Source of the DNA: Anaerolineae bacterium
GTDB lineage: Bacteria; Chloroflexota; Anaerolineae; Aggregatilineales; Aggregatilineaceae
Length of the DNA: 64,000 nucleotides
Assembly (NCBI GenBank): GCA_016930015.1
Contig: JAFGHR010000025.1
Location: 1 to 64,000, forward strand
Direction: 5' to 3'
Shown here: positions 39,307-50,117 of the stretch, one piece after another
How the letters are laid out: every line of letters begins with the position of its first letter
Position numbering within the stretch: position 1 is the first letter of the stretch
Translations under genes and position numbers: made by a program
Notes under the pieces: model-generated
Told to the model about the DNA's origin: nothing
Database searches by the model: none
The model's input: the letters and a program-made list of their open reading frames with translations, nothing else

Positions 39307-40527
39307 TTACGTGCCCACCACCTGATCATAAACTTGAAGCAAACGCGGCACAATTGCCGACCAGTCGTGATGCGCCCGGACATAATTCGCGCCCGCTTCT
39401 CCGAGCGCCTGGCGTTCGGCCTGGTTTTCGAGCAGGGTGATTACGGCTTCTGCAAATTGACCGGCATCATCCGCCAGCCGCAGCTCGACACCGTCCTGTA
39501 CATTAAGCCCCAGCGCACCGACTGTCGTCGATACAATCGCCTGTTGGGCCGCCATGGCTTGCAGCAGTTTTAGACGGGTTCCGCTGCCCATCCTGAGGGG
39601 AGCCACATAAACGGCGGCGGCATGCAAAAACGGATTCACATCCGGCACCCAGCCGGTGATCTCAACATCCTCGCGCCGGCGCAGCGTGTCAAGCCGCCGG
39701 TGCGGGTGACTGCCCACGATAAAAAACTTGGCATCAGGCACACGCGCACGCACACGGTGTAGTATCTCGTCGGCAAACCACAGCGCCGCGTCAACATTGG
39801 GCCGGTAGCTCATCGAGCCGGTGAATACCAGCGCATGGGGACCGAGGTCCAGCGATGCGTCTGTTTGGGCATAACGTTGGACGTCAATACCATTCGGCAC
39901 AACCGTGATCGGGTATTCCGGGGTAAGCCAGTGCATGGCTTCAGCGTCGGCATCCGACACGGTCACCACGTGCGCCGAAGCCAAACACACCCGCCGTTCG
40001 AACCGCGCCAGCCGGTGCCACTGAAGCCACGAATATACAGCCCCTGGCAAACGCCGGAGACGGTTGGCATCAGTTTCGTACATGGAGCGCTGCAAATCAA
40101 ATTCCGCGTTATGTGCATCGTAGATAACCGGTGTATCGGGCTGGCATTGTTCGATCACGGGCAGATATACCGCCACTTCCAGTCCTTCAAGCTGGATCAG
40201 GTCGAACGACTCATTGATCAGGAGCCGTTTGAGATGATCAACAAACAGCGGGGTGTACAACCGCCGCTCCATATCCGGCTTGTGAGTCAGCAACAGGTCC
40301 CGCAGGCGGTCCCGCAGACGGCGGCGCGGCGCAGGCACCGGGTCGATCGTAGCGCAGTATGATTCAAGCGTTTCCCGGTTACGTTCGAGTTCGGCCAGGG
40401 TGCCAAATGTATACAGCACAATGTCATGACCGGCAGCATGTACACCTCGCATCAGACCGCTGCAACGAAGCGCGTTCCCGCCGTGCGGCGGTTCAGGGAG
40501 TTGGGGCGTGATAAACAGAATACGCAT
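39307..40527 (-). CDS. Glycosyltransferase family 4-like
   Basis: MRILFITPQLPEPPHGGNALR...VVPNGIDVQRY...FTGSMSYRPNVDAALWF...APLRMGSGTRLKLLQAMA. Confidence 0.92.
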   Translation of the reverse strand: MRILFITPQLPEPPHGGNALRCSGLMRGVHAAGHDIVLYTFGTLAELERNRETLESYCATIDPVPAPRRRLRDRLRDLLLTHKPDMERRLYTPLFVDHLKRLLINESFDLIQLEGLEVAVYLPVIEQCQPDTPVIYDAHNAEFDLQRSMYETDANRLRRLPGAVYSWLQWHRLARFERRVCLASAHVVTVSDADAEAMHWLTPEYPITVVPNGIDVQRYAQTDASLDLGPHALVFTGSMSYRPNVDAALWFADEILHRVRARVPDAKFFIVGSHPHRRLDTLRRREDVEITGWVPDVNPFLHAAAVYVAPLRMGSGTRLKLLQAMAAQQAIVSTTVGALGLNVQDGVELRLADDAGQFAEAVITLLENQAERQALGEAGANYVRAHHDWSAIVPRLLQVYDQVVGT

Positions 40528-40566
40528 AAGAATTGTGATCCGATTCCGGTGATATCCTAAACAACC

Positions 40567-41673
40567 TCAGGATGATAACACATTCCGATAAACCTGGAGC
40601 ACAACCGACGCGGTCTTGTGCCAGGTAAACGTCGCCGCACGTGCCAGCCCGGCAGTGCGCAGCCGCTCATACAGCGCAGCGTCGCCTAACAAACGCTGGA
40701 TGGCGTGGGCCAGGTCATCCGTATCATCGGGATCAACCAGGACCCCGGCTTCACCGATCACTTCGGGCAGCGAACTGCGGTTCGCCACAACCGACGGCGT
40801 ACCACACGCCATTGCTTCCAGGGCGGGCAGTCCAAACCCCTCGTAATGTGACGGCAGCACCAGCACCGCTGCCCCGTTATAAATCGCCGGTAAGTCGGCT
40901 TCCGGGACATTTTCCAGCCAGATCACATGTCTGGCAAGATTCAGGTCTTCGACCCTGGCGAATATATCGCCATACAACCAGCCGCGCCGCCCCACCATCA
41001 CCAGCGGGGGTATGTTCGCGGAGTCCTGGCGCAGCCGGGCATAAGCATCCAGCAGGCCGGGGATATTTTTGCGCGGCTCAAACGTGCCGACAAACAGAAT
41101 ATACGATTCGGGCAGTCCCAGCCGTTCCCGGCAGGCCACTACGTCTGCATCCGGCAGGGGGTGGAAGGCTTCGTTTACGCCCAGCATGTGAACGGTCATG
41201 TTCCCGGCAGGCACACCCAGCAGGTTCCCCAGATCGTCGCGCGTGGCCTCAGAATCAACCAGGATGTGATCCGCGTGGCGCACGGCCCAGGTGATCTGAT
41301 CGTTGTAATAACGCAGGCTGGCCGCCGTCATGAACTGGGGATAATGCAAAAAGTTCAGATCATGCACGGTGATCACGTGCCGCCGCGCGCCCCGTCCCGG
41401 CGGGATCATATCCGGGCTGTGCAGCAAATCCAACCGGAAACGCGCCAGTTCGACCGACAGGCTCCAGCGTTCCAGCCGGTGATGGCATGGCGTCACCGCA
41501 TTGATTCGCCTGAAATTTTCACCGCGTGCTAACGTATCCTGGTCGCGATGATGGAGCACATAATACGGGGTTGTGCGGTCCAGGTCGGCCAACTGCTGGA
41601 TCACATGCCGGGTATATTCGGCGATTCCGCCAGGGCGGTAATAAACCAGTCGTGCATCGATTCCTATCCGCAT
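40567..41673 (-). CDS. Glycosyltransferase family 4
   Basis: MRIGIDARLVYYRPGGIAEYTRHV...FVGTFEPRKNIPGLLDAY...VLPSHYEGFGLPALEAMACGTPSVVANRSSLPEVIGEAG. Start set at 41673. Confidence 0.93.
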   Translation of the reverse strand: MRIGIDARLVYYRPGGIAEYTRHVIQQLADLDRTTPYYVLHHRDQDTLARGENFRRINAVTPCHHRLERWSLSVELARFRLDLLHSPDMIPPGRGARRHVITVHDLNFLHYPQFMTAASLRYYNDQITWAVRHADHILVDSEATRDDLGNLLGVPAGNMTVHMLGVNEAFHPLPDADVVACRERLGLPESYILFVGTFEPRKNIPGLLDAYARLRQDSANIPPLVMVGRRGWLYGDIFARVEDLNLARHVIWLENVPEADLPAIYNGAAVLVLPSHYEGFGLPALEAMACGTPSVVANRSSLPEVIGEAGVLVDPDDTDDLAHAIQRLLGDAALYERLRTAGLARAATFTWHKTASVVLQVYRNVLSS

Positions 41674-41813
41674 GAGGGCAAGTATAGCGGAAGGGTTATT
41701 TCTGACCAAAATCGAATTTGAAGCGTGCAATAATTGCTGCCAGAGCACCAGCAGGGTATGTTATAATCGCGGTTCGAAATCAAGACACGTCGTTAGTCGG
41801 CAGGAGGATGGCT

Positions 41814-43010
41814 ATGGATTTAGCACAAGCCGCTCGCATGATCGAATGGCTGGATGAAGAACGCCGCCGGGACCGGGGGACTATAGCCTTACTGGAAGAA
41901 CAGAACACCCAACAGGCCGAACTGCTCAATACCCTGACGCGCCGGTTGGATGGGCTGGAAAGTGAACAGTCCAACCTGCGCACGTCGTTTATCCCGGTCA
42001 CGCGTGAAGCTGAACTCAGCGACTCACTGCGGAACGATTTTCAGCAGATGCTCGAAAACGCCGAAAGCAAACGCTTGATGGCCGAGCGCGAGGCGGAACG
42101 CCGCGCTGAAATCGCCCGCGAAAGTGTCACGCGTATGGTGCGTGATCTTGAAGATCGCGCCGACAAGATCGACCGGGCGATCGAAGAACTGCCCGCCGCC
42201 CGCGTTGAACGCGACCGGGTCGCGGCGGCGCTGGCTGCCGTGCAGCAGCGTGTTGAAGACCTCGCCAAAAAGTTTGAAGAACCGGAGCGACGGCTCACAT
42301 TCCTTGAGGAACAGCGGCGCCAGGACTCGCGGCGTATTTCCGATGTCCAATCAGAAATTCCTGAAATTCAAAAACAAGTTGACGGCTTGCGTCCCAAAAT
42401 GGAAGCGATCGAAAGCATGGTGCTGCGTAACGAAAAGCGCATCTTGGACACACAAACCGCTGAAAGTAACCGGCGTGAAGAGATGCAGCAGTTCATCGAC
42501 CAGCAAACGCTGCTCCAACAACAGCGTGATCAGCAGGTTGAAGACCTCACCAAGAATTTTAGCGCCTACGACGAAGCCATGCAGCGCCACACCGAACGCT
42601 TCGAAACCTGGGCCGAGACTCATCGCCAGATGAAAAAAATCCTGGACGATTTTGAGCGTATCGCCGAGCGCCTGGGCCGCCGCATCAACGAGGTAGCCGA
42701 AATGCAGCGGTTGTCAGAAGAACGATTCCGCCAGGAATGGAACGACTGGATCGCCGATGACCAGAAACGCTGGAAACAGTTCACGCTGACCAATGACGAA
42801 GCCTGGCGCAACCACGATAAACAAATGGACCAGTTCCGCCAGAGTGTCCATGATCTGGATAGCGCCCTTACACCGCTCAAGCACAGCATTGATCGTGTCT
42901 GGCAGCTTGAGCGTGCCAAAGGTGAACTATACCGCGATCGTTACCAGGCACTGATCGTCGAATACGACCAGGTGGAGCGTTCATCATCGCCGAGCAACGG
43001 CAGGGAGTAA
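41814..43010 (+). CDS. Long coiled-coil protein
   Basis: SD aggagg 6-7 nt upstream; ~400 aa rich in E/R/Q heptads. Confidence 0.75.
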   Translation: MDLAQAARMIEWLDEERRRDRGTIALLEEQNTQQAELLNTLTRRLDGLESEQSNLRTSFIPVTREAELSDSLRNDFQQMLENAESKRLMAEREAERRAEIARESVTRMVRDLEDRADKIDRAIEELPAARVERDRVAAALAAVQQRVEDLAKKFEEPERRLTFLEEQRRQDSRRISDVQSEIPEIQKQVDGLRPKMEAIESMVLRNEKRILDTQTAESNRREEMQQFIDQQTLLQQQRDQQVEDLTKNFSAYDEAMQRHTERFETWAETHRQMKKILDDFERIAERLGRRINEVAEMQRLSEERFRQEWNDWIADDQKRWKQFTLTNDEAWRNHDKQMDQFRQSVHDLDSALTPLKHSIDRVWQLERAKGELYRDRYQALIVEYDQVERSSSPSNGRE

Positions 43011-43232
43011 CATACCGCCCACCTGAATCCTGACTGATCCACTCAACTGAATAAACATTTATGACCCGCCAAGTATTCGCCGCCGAACTGCCCTATAATG
43101 AAGGTGAGCAGGTTTTAACAGTCGGCGCATGAGTTGGTTACTCATGTGATGGGTTCTGGCGGTTTTTGATTTCCAAGCTGGCTTACGTCGTGACTCGTTG
43201 CAGCCCAGAACGTGTTCAAGAGGGAGAATAAT

Positions 43233-44594
43233 ATGCTTGATGATCGTGTGACACCCGAAGAACTGCTTGAGCGAGCAAAAAAACCGGCGGCTGACGCCAT
43301 GCGTCTCCACAAGTTCTACCGGGGAAAAACACAAACGGCCCTGCGCTGCCGGGTGCGGGACCTGAATGATTTTGCCATCTGGTATACGCCAGGGGTAGCC
43401 GCCCCCTGCCGCGCCATCGAAGCCAACCCGGAGCTTGTTTACGAATTCACCAGCAAGTGGAACACGGTAGCCGTTGTTTCGGACGGGACACGCGTCCTGG
43501 GCCTGGGGGATATCGGGCCCAAAGCCGGGCTGCCGGTCATGGAAGGTAAAGCGCTGTTGTACAAGTATTTGGGCGGCGTGGACGCCGTACCGATCATGCT
43601 CGACACCAAAGACCCGGACAAAATTATCGAAACCGTGTTGATGTTGCAGCCATCCTTTGGCGGGATAAATCTCGAAGACATCTCACAGCCGAAATGTTTC
43701 CGGATTCTTGACACGCTGCGCGAGCACGCCGAAATCCCGATCTGGCACGATGACCAGCAGGGCACCGCCAGTGTGATCCTGGCCGGGCTGATCAACGCGG
43801 CGAAGATCGTGGGCAAAAAACTGGCAGATATGCGGATCGTGTTTCTGGGCGCGGGGGCGTCAAACGTGGCGTGTTCGCGCCTGGTCTTTGCCTACGGTGC
43901 CGACCCCTCCCACTGCCTGATGTTAGACAGCAAGGGCATTCTGGGCAAACACCGGCGTGACCTGTATATGCGTCGTGCCGAGTACGTCCAGAAATGGAAT
44001 ATGTGCCAGATCACAAACGGCGAAGAACTCCAGGGTGACGTTGAAACCGCGCTGCGGGGTGCGGACGCGGTCATCGCCCTGTCCAAACCGGGGCCGGGCA
44101 CGCTCAACCCGGAATGGATCAAGGGCATGGCACAAGACGCGATCGTGTTCGCCGCCGCCAACCCCATCCCCGAAATCTGGCCCTGGGAAGCGCAGGAAGC
44201 CGGTGCGGCTGTGGTCGCTACCGGGCGCTCAGATTTCCCGAACCAGGTCAACAACTCGCTGGGTTTCCCCGGCATCTTCCGAGGCACATTGGACGTGCGG
44301 GCCACAACCATTACCGATGAAATGGCGATCACCGCGTCTGAATCACTGGCGCAAATGGCCGAAGAACAGGGCCTCTCACCGGATCGCATCCTGCCGACAA
44401 TGGATGATTGGGACGTCTTCCCGCGCGAAGCCGCCGCCGTGGCGATGAAAGCTCAGGAACAGGGTGTCGCCCGGCGTCCGACCACATATGATGAAGAATA
44501 TAAACGCGCCGCCGAGATGATCCGTATGGCGCGCGACATGACACAATTACTCATGCGCGAAGGGTTTATTCCCGAAGCAACGGACGAGGAGTAA
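43233..44594 (+). CDS. NAD(P)-dependent malic enzyme
   Basis: DLNDFAIWYTPGVAAPCRAI, GDIGPKAGLPVMEGKALLYKYLGGVDAVPI, INLEDISQPKCF, IPIWHDDQQGTASVILAGL. Confidence 0.94.
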   Translation: MLDDRVTPEELLERAKKPAADAMRLHKFYRGKTQTALRCRVRDLNDFAIWYTPGVAAPCRAIEANPELVYEFTSKWNTVAVVSDGTRVLGLGDIGPKAGLPVMEGKALLYKYLGGVDAVPIMLDTKDPDKIIETVLMLQPSFGGINLEDISQPKCFRILDTLREHAEIPIWHDDQQGTASVILAGLINAAKIVGKKLADMRIVFLGAGASNVACSRLVFAYGADPSHCLMLDSKGILGKHRRDLYMRRAEYVQKWNMCQITNGEELQGDVETALRGADAVIALSKPGPGTLNPEWIKGMAQDAIVFAAANPIPEIWPWEAQEAGAAVVATGRSDFPNQVNNSLGFPGIFRGTLDVRATTITDEMAITASESLAQMAEEQGLSPDRILPTMDDWDVFPREAAAVAMKAQEQGVARRPTTYDEEYKRAAEMIRMARDMTQLLMREGFIPEATDEE

Positions 44595-44598
44595 AACC

Positions 44599-45525
44599 AT
44601 GCACGAAGTCATTATTATTGGTGGTGGACCGGCAGGGTTGGCTGCTGCCGCGTATGCCGTCCGCAAACGGATGGACGCGTTGTTCATCTCTAAGGGACTC
44701 GGCGGGCGCACCAATCGCCAGTTGACACTGCCCTGGGTCGAAGATTACCAGGTGATTGTCGGTGAAGAGACCATTCAGCGTTTCCGCACGCAGCTTGACT
44801 ACTTGAACTTTATGCGTGTGCGCACCCTGGTCACCGGCATTTCACAAATCGAAGGCGGTTTCCGCGTGACGGTAGCCGGCGGCAAAACGTATGACACCCA
44901 GACCATCATTTTTGCAACGGGTGCAGCCGGTGAACCGCTGGGTGTCCCAGGCGAAAGCGACTATGAAATGAAAGGGTTATGTTACAGCGCGATGACCTAC
45001 GCGCCCCTGATGGTGGATCGTAACGTAACCGTCATCGGCGAAGAAGTGATGGCGCTGCGTGCCGTCGCCGAATTGAGCCGGATCGCCACACAGGTCACGT
45101 TGATCGCCAGGACAGATGGTGACCTGGATACACAAGTTGGCCGACGTGTCCTGGCTGCCGACAACGTGGTTGTCAAGCGCCATGCACACGTGGTCGAAAT
45201 CAAAGGTGATGATTATGCCCGCGCGGTCGAAATCGAGTGTGAAGGACAGCGCGAAGAACTGACCACCGACGCGATCTTTGTTGAAAGACGGCTGGTTCCC
45301 AACACACAACTTGTCAAGGGGCTGGTGGACTTTGACGAATGCGGGTTTATCAAAATAGACGCCCGCAACCGGACCTCTGTCCCTGGCTTTTTCGCGGCAG
45401 GCGATGTCAGCAGCAGCAGCGCCTTTCAGGTTTTGATGGGCCTGGGTGACGGCGAAAAAGCGGCGCTCAGTGCCTACGACTACGTGATCGGCATTGATGT
45501 CCCTGAAGACACACCGTGTGACTGA
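44599..45525 (+). CDS. Thioredoxin reductase-like FAD-dependent oxidoreductase
   Basis: EVIIIGGGPAGLAAAAYAVRK; ATGAAGEPLGVPGE; GFFAAGDVSSSSAFQVLMGLGDGEKAALSAYDYV. Confidence 0.88.
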   Translation: MHEVIIIGGGPAGLAAAAYAVRKRMDALFISKGLGGRTNRQLTLPWVEDYQVIVGEETIQRFRTQLDYLNFMRVRTLVTGISQIEGGFRVTVAGGKTYDTQTIIFATGAAGEPLGVPGESDYEMKGLCYSAMTYAPLMVDRNVTVIGEEVMALRAVAELSRIATQVTLIARTDGDLDTQVGRRVLAADNVVVKRHAHVVEIKGDDYARAVEIECEGQREELTTDAIFVERRLVPNTQLVKGLVDFDECGFIKIDARNRTSVPGFFAAGDVSSSSAFQVLMGLGDGEKAALSAYDYVIGIDVPEDTPCD

Positions 45526-45551
45526 AATACTCCTGGGGCCGGTCGGGGAAG

Positions 45552-45590
45552 TGAAACGGGGTGTCGTGCTGGCACTCCGTTTCTGTTTCA
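45552..45590. terminator. Hairpin between convergent trxR-like and murA genes
   Basis: gaaacggggtgt...cactccgtttctgttt imperfect inverted repeat. Confidence 0.5.
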
Positions 45591-46886
45591 GCCCACGTCT
45601 ATCGCCTCGCGCCGGATATTGGCTCCCAACTGTTGAAGTTTTTTCTCGACCTGCTCATAACCCCGGTCGATCTGCCGGATGTTATGAATAACGGTCGTGC
45701 CGCGCGCGCACAACGTCGCCAGCAGCAGCGATATCCCGGCGCGGATATCCGGGCTGGTGATGTTGGGAACAGCGCGTAAGGCCGTTGGGCCATGTACGAC
45801 CGCCCGGTGAGGATCACACAGAAAAATGCGCGCGCCCATACTGCTTAACTTGTCGGTAAAGAAAAACCGGCTGTTGTACATCCATTCATGAAACAAAATG
45901 GTGCCCGCTGACTGGGTCGCCACAGTGAGCGCGATACTCAGCAAGTCCGACGGGAACGCGGGCCAGGGCTGCGCTTTGATCTCCGGGATGTGATTTCCCA
46001 GATCACGTTCGATGCTTAACGATTGGCCGCGCGGCACCAAAATATCATTACCGTCTACCTGCCAGGTCACGCCCAGTTTACGAAATACAAGCTCGACCAT
46101 ATCCAGGTGCTGAGGATCGGCTTCACGGATGCGAATCTCACCGCCGGTTACAACGGCAGCGCCGATAAAACTGACCGCTTCCAGGTAATCGGCCCCTACG
46201 CGGAATTCACCGCCGTGCAGCCGGTCTACGCCCTCGATCACCAGCCGATTGGTACCGATCCCGTCAATCCGGGCGCCCATCCGGGTGAGCATGTGACACA
46301 AATTTTGGACATGCGGCTCTGATGCCGTATTCCGAATCGTGGTAGTGCCTTTGGCGAGGACGGCGGCCATAAGTGTGTTTTCAGTAGCGGTGACGCTGGC
46401 TTCATCGAGCAGAATATCAGCCCCGTGTAATCCGTCCGCATTCATGTTGAACGTGCCGTTAAACGTGATATCCGCGCCCAGCTTTTGCAGCGCGAGCACA
46501 TGAGTATCCAGCCGCCGCCGCCCGATCACGTCACCGCCGGGCGGGGACAGCTCCAGGCTGCCAGCACGCGCCAGCATCGGCCCGGCAAAAACGATCGATG
46601 CCCGTGTTTGCTGGCACAGGTCACGATCAAGCACATAGTTGGTGATATTTTGAGCATGGACGCGCACACGTGAATCGCCCAAAACGTCTACCTCAGCGCC
46701 GAGGTGACGCAGCAGGTCAAACGTAATCCGCACGTCGGCAATATCGGGCACGTTGGTCAGAATCACCGGCTCATCGGTCAGCAGGCAGGCTGGCAGCATT
46801 TTGGTCGCGGCGTTTTTGTTGCCGCTGATCGTGACCTCACCCTGGAGTTTATGGCCGCCCTCGATTACAAACTGTTCGCGCATCAC
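45588..46886 (-). CDS. murA: UDP-N-acetylglucosamine 1-carboxyvinyltransferase MurA
   Basis: GEVTISGNKNAATKMLPACLL; LELSPPGGDVIGRRRLDTHVLALQKLGA; AFPSDLLSIALTVATQSAGTILFHEWMYNSRFFFTDKLSSMGA. Confidence 0.93.
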   Translation of the reverse strand: MMREQFVIEGGHKLQGEVTISGNKNAATKMLPACLLTDEPVILTNVPDIADVRITFDLLRHLGAEVDVLGDSRVRVHAQNITNYVLDRDLCQQTRASIVFAGPMLARAGSLELSPPGGDVIGRRRLDTHVLALQKLGADITFNGTFNMNADGLHGADILLDEASVTATENTLMAAVLAKGTTTIRNTASEPHVQNLCHMLTRMGARIDGIGTNRLVIEGVDRLHGGEFRVGADYLEAVSFIGAAVVTGGEIRIREADPQHLDMVELVFRKLGVTWQVDGNDILVPRGQSLSIERDLGNHIPEIKAQPWPAFPSDLLSIALTVATQSAGTILFHEWMYNSRFFFTDKLSSMGARIFLCDPHRAVVHGPTALRAVPNITSPDIRAGISLLLATLCARGTTVIHNIRQIDRGYEQVEKKLQQLGANIRREAIDVG

Positions 46887-46889
46887 CTG

Positions 46890-47744
46890 TTACTCCTCGT
46901 TTGCCAACCGCAGTATAACCGGATCACCCGGCGACACGCCTAACACCTGCGCCGCGTTCCCCTGGTTCACGCCGATCTCAAGCTGGCCGGAACTGCCCAC
47001 CAGCGGCGTTAATGTGCCCGGCGGCACCGCGCCATATGTGGTATGTATAGGTTGAAGCGTGCGCGAGCCGATCACGATGCTGCACGCTGCCGCATTCAGT
47101 GTAATGGGCGCCTGCTGTTGGGCGCCAAATGCGGGCGTCAACGACAACGTATCCGGCCCCGTCCAGGCTAAATAACCGATGCTGGTGATCACATTGCCGA
47201 AATGATCCACGTGTAACACTTCCCCGTGGATGCCGGCAGCGGTGATCACCAGCGTGGGATCGTCCAGGCGGAGCACATCCGCGGGCGATCCTAACCGCTC
47301 GATGGCGACGCCGTTTGCCAGGTGAGCCGCCGCCGGGCTGAAGATATCACGCCCGTGAAACGTCTGGCTGACATCGGCCAGGTGATAGGCCGGGTTGTCC
47401 AATACAACCGCCTGCTGATCCTGCACACGCGCCAGAACATAACTGAGCACACCGTTATTGGGTGCGACATAAACACCCTGATCGGTCTGGACAGCTACCG
47501 GCTCACGCGCCGTGCCCACACCGGGATCAACAACCACCAGGAATACAGTCTCCGGCGGAAAGTGACGAAACGCGGTCAGCAGCACATAGGCCGCCTGTCT
47601 CACCTGTTGGGGCGGAATGGCGTGTGTCAGGTCCACCAGGCGAGCCGCCGGGCAGATAGATAACAGCACACCCTTCATCGTGCCTACATAAGCATCTTGT
47701 GTTCCAAAATCCGTTATGAGTGCAATAATGGGTTTGTGATTCAT
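46890..47744 (-). CDS. SAM hydroxide adenosyltransferase (DUF62 family)
   Basis: PIIALITDFGTQDAYVGTMKGVLLSICP...VVVDPGVGTAREPVAVQTDQGVYVAPNNGVL...FHGRDIFSPAAAHLANG...VDHFGNVITSI. Confidence 0.93.
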   Translation of the reverse strand: MNHKPIIALITDFGTQDAYVGTMKGVLLSICPAARLVDLTHAIPPQQVRQAAYVLLTAFRHFPPETVFLVVVDPGVGTAREPVAVQTDQGVYVAPNNGVLSYVLARVQDQQAVVLDNPAYHLADVSQTFHGRDIFSPAAAHLANGVAIERLGSPADVLRLDDPTLVITAAGIHGEVLHVDHFGNVITSIGYLAWTGPDTLSLTPAFGAQQQAPITLNAAACSIVIGSRTLQPIHTTYGAVPPGTLTPLVGSSGQLEIGVNQGNAAQVLGVSPGDPVILRLANEE

Positions 47745-48089
47745 GCTGCTGATTGTACCAACGATCATCACGTCGGCAACCCGGAAATTGCCCTCAACAC
47801 CGGCACGAGCTATAATTAAACAAAAGTTGGCCGTTTTTTTGGATTTTGATTATAATCTACCAAAATGCGAACATTAGTTCTCGATCATCAACCCTTGAAC
47901 TAACTGGGGCAGAAATAATACAAACGGCTGGTTTACCTCAAAAGCATGATCTAATCATGATCTAATACTGTGTTCAGAGCGACCGACAACTGCCAGAAAC
48001 TGTGGTCACCTTAATCAGGTTGGCCTTGTGCTGTTTTTTGTGACTCGTTGAGAAAACCGGATAGGGTGGCATGTGGTAAGGAGGGTTAT

Positions 48090-50045
48090 GTGGCAGAACA
48101 AATTACCAGGCAAACTGAAGAAAACATTCGCGTACTGGAAGGTCTAGAAGCCGTTCGACTCCGTCCCGGCATGTACGTTGGCGGCACGGATATGCGGGCG
48201 CTGCACCATCTCATATACGAAGTTGTTGACAATGCGATCGATGAAGCCCTGGCCGGGCGGTGCGATCACATTGCGATCATATTAAACGAAGATGGTTCGG
48301 TGTCAGTATCCGACAACGGCGGCGGTATCCCGGTTGGAATCCACAAGCAAAAAGGGGTATCAACGCTGCAACTGGTGATGACCACCTTGCACGCTGGCGG
48401 TAAGTTCGACGCGTCGGCCTACAAAGTATCGGGCGGGCTTCATGGTGTGGGTGTATCGGCGGTTAACGCGCTGTCAGAGTGGATGGTGGCCGAAATCTGG
48501 CGTGACGGCAAGGTGTATCGCCAGGAATATCAAATCGGCATCCCGCAAGGCGATGTTGAAGTCGTACGGAAAATGACGCCGGATGAATCCAGCGGGACCT
48601 GTATCACGTTTTTGCCCGATTCAACGATCTTGGAAGAAACGGACTTCAGCTTTAATACGCTGACCCAGCGCTTCCGCGAGATGGCATTTGTTGCGCGTGG
48701 AGTCACGATCACGCTGCGTGATGAACGTGTCACGCCGATTCCGAAGGAGATGACGTTTTACTTTGAAGGCGGCATCCGCTCGTTTGTACGTTATCTCAAC
48801 CGCAACCGCAGCGGCCTGCACGAGCCTGTCCATGTTGATCGTGATCTGGAAATTGAGTTTGAGGAAAATGGGCGTGACCCGTTCACCATTGGTATAGAAG
48901 TCGCATTCCAGTATACCAATGCTTCGACCACCACCGAGCTGTATTTTGCTAACACGATTCACACCCCGGACGGCGGCAGTCACCAGGCGGGGTTGCGCAC
49001 CGCGATCACACGCACGATCAACAACTATGCGCGTAAGGCAGGTATGCTCAAGGAAAAAGACGCTAACTTTTCCAGCAATGATACGCTGGAAGGCCTGACC
49101 GCCATCGTCAGTATCAAACATCCGGACCCTCAGTTCGAGAGCCAGACCAAAGTCAAGCTGATGAATCCAGAGGTCCAGGGCGCGGTATCGCAGGTCACAG
49201 CCGACGCGTTCGCCGAATTTTTGGAAGTCCACCCGCGTGATGCCAGGCGCATCGTTGAGCAGTGCATGACATCCATGCGCGCGCGTGATGCGGCCAAAAA
49301 AGCGCGTGAACTGGTTCGCCGGGGCGCGAACCTGCTGGAAAACACAACACTGCCCGGCAAACTGGCAGACTGCTCTGAGCAAGACCCCAGTCGTTCGGAA
49401 TTATACATCGTTGAGGGTGACTCGGCTGGTGGCTCGGCGAAACAGGGCCGCGACCGTCATTTCCAGGCGATCTTGCCCTTACGCGGCAAGATTCTGAACA
49501 CCGAGCGGGCCCGGCTGGACAAAATCCTGGATAACAATGAAGTCAAAGCCTTGATCTCGGCGCTGGGCGTGGGGATCGGCGATGATTTTAACCTGGACGG
49601 CCTACGTTATGGCCGCATCATTATCATGACGGATGCCGACGTAGACGGCGCTCATATCCGCACGCTGCTGCTGACGTTTTTCTTCCGCTACATGACACCC
49701 TTGATCACCACCGGTCACCTGTATATCGCGCAACCTCCGCTGTACCGGGTGTCGTCGGGCAAAAAAGTATCTTATGCCTATACGGAAACCGAGCGCGAGC
49801 AGATTATGAAATCGCTGCCCGCCTCGCAAAAAATCGGGTTGCAGCGGTATAAGGGGTTGGGTGAAATGAATCCTGACCAGTTGTGGGATACAACCATGGA
49901 CCCTGGCAGCCGTACCCTGCTCCAGGTGACGATAGAGGATGCTGCTGAAGCCGATCGGGTGTTTGATATGTTGATGGGCAGCAGTGTGCCCCCACGCAAA
50001 CGTTTTATCACCACGCACGCCAAAAACGCCACGCTCGACGTGTAA
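48090..50045 (+). CDS. gyrB: DNA gyrase subunit B
   Basis: GTG start with aaggagg [110 protein letters not shown]. Confidence 0.95.
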   Translation: MAEQITRQTEENIRVLEGLEAVRLRPGMYVGGTDMRALHHLIYEVVDNAIDEALAGRCDHIAIILNEDGSVSVSDNGGGIPVGIHKQKGVSTLQLVMTTLHAGGKFDASAYKVSGGLHGVGVSAVNALSEWMVAEIWRDGKVYRQEYQIGIPQGDVEVVRKMTPDESSGTCITFLPDSTILEETDFSFNTLTQRFREMAFVARGVTITLRDERVTPIPKEMTFYFEGGIRSFVRYLNRNRSGLHEPVHVDRDLEIEFEENGRDPFTIGIEVAFQYTNASTTTELYFANTIHTPDGGSHQAGLRTAITRTINNYARKAGMLKEKDANFSSNDTLEGLTAIVSIKHPDPQFESQTKVKLMNPEVQGAVSQVTADAFAEFLEVHPRDARRIVEQCMTSMRARDAAKKARELVRRGANLLENTTLPGKLADCSEQDPSRSELYIVEGDSAGGSAKQGRDRHFQAILPLRGKILNTERARLDKILDNNEVKALISALGVGIGDDFNLDGLRYGRIIIMTDADVDGAHIRTLLLTFFFRYMTPLITTGHLYIAQPPLYRVSSGKKVSYAYTETEREQIMKSLPASQKIGLQRYKGLGEMNPDQLWDTTMDPGSRTLLQVTIEDAAEADRVFDMLMGSSVPPRKRFITTHAKNATLDV

Positions 50046-50074
50046 CCGCCGGGCACAACCAGGCATAAACAACT

Positions 50075-50112
50075 ACACGGGCCTGCGCGTTATACAGGCC
50101 CGTGTGTTTTTG
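50075..50112 (+). terminator. Rho-independent terminator of gyrB
   Basis: acacgggcctg-cgcgttata-caggcccgtgt followed by gttttt. Confidence 0.85.
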
Positions 50113-50117
50113 GTGAG

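Noticed and set aside
41771-41781. ggttcgaaatc resembling a tRNA T-arm
   Set aside because: No acceptor stem, anticodon arm or D-arm can be placed around it; it lies in the leader of the coiled-coil gene.
48621-49382. 253-aa minus-strand ORF inside gyrB
   Set aside because: Antisense shadow of gyrB.
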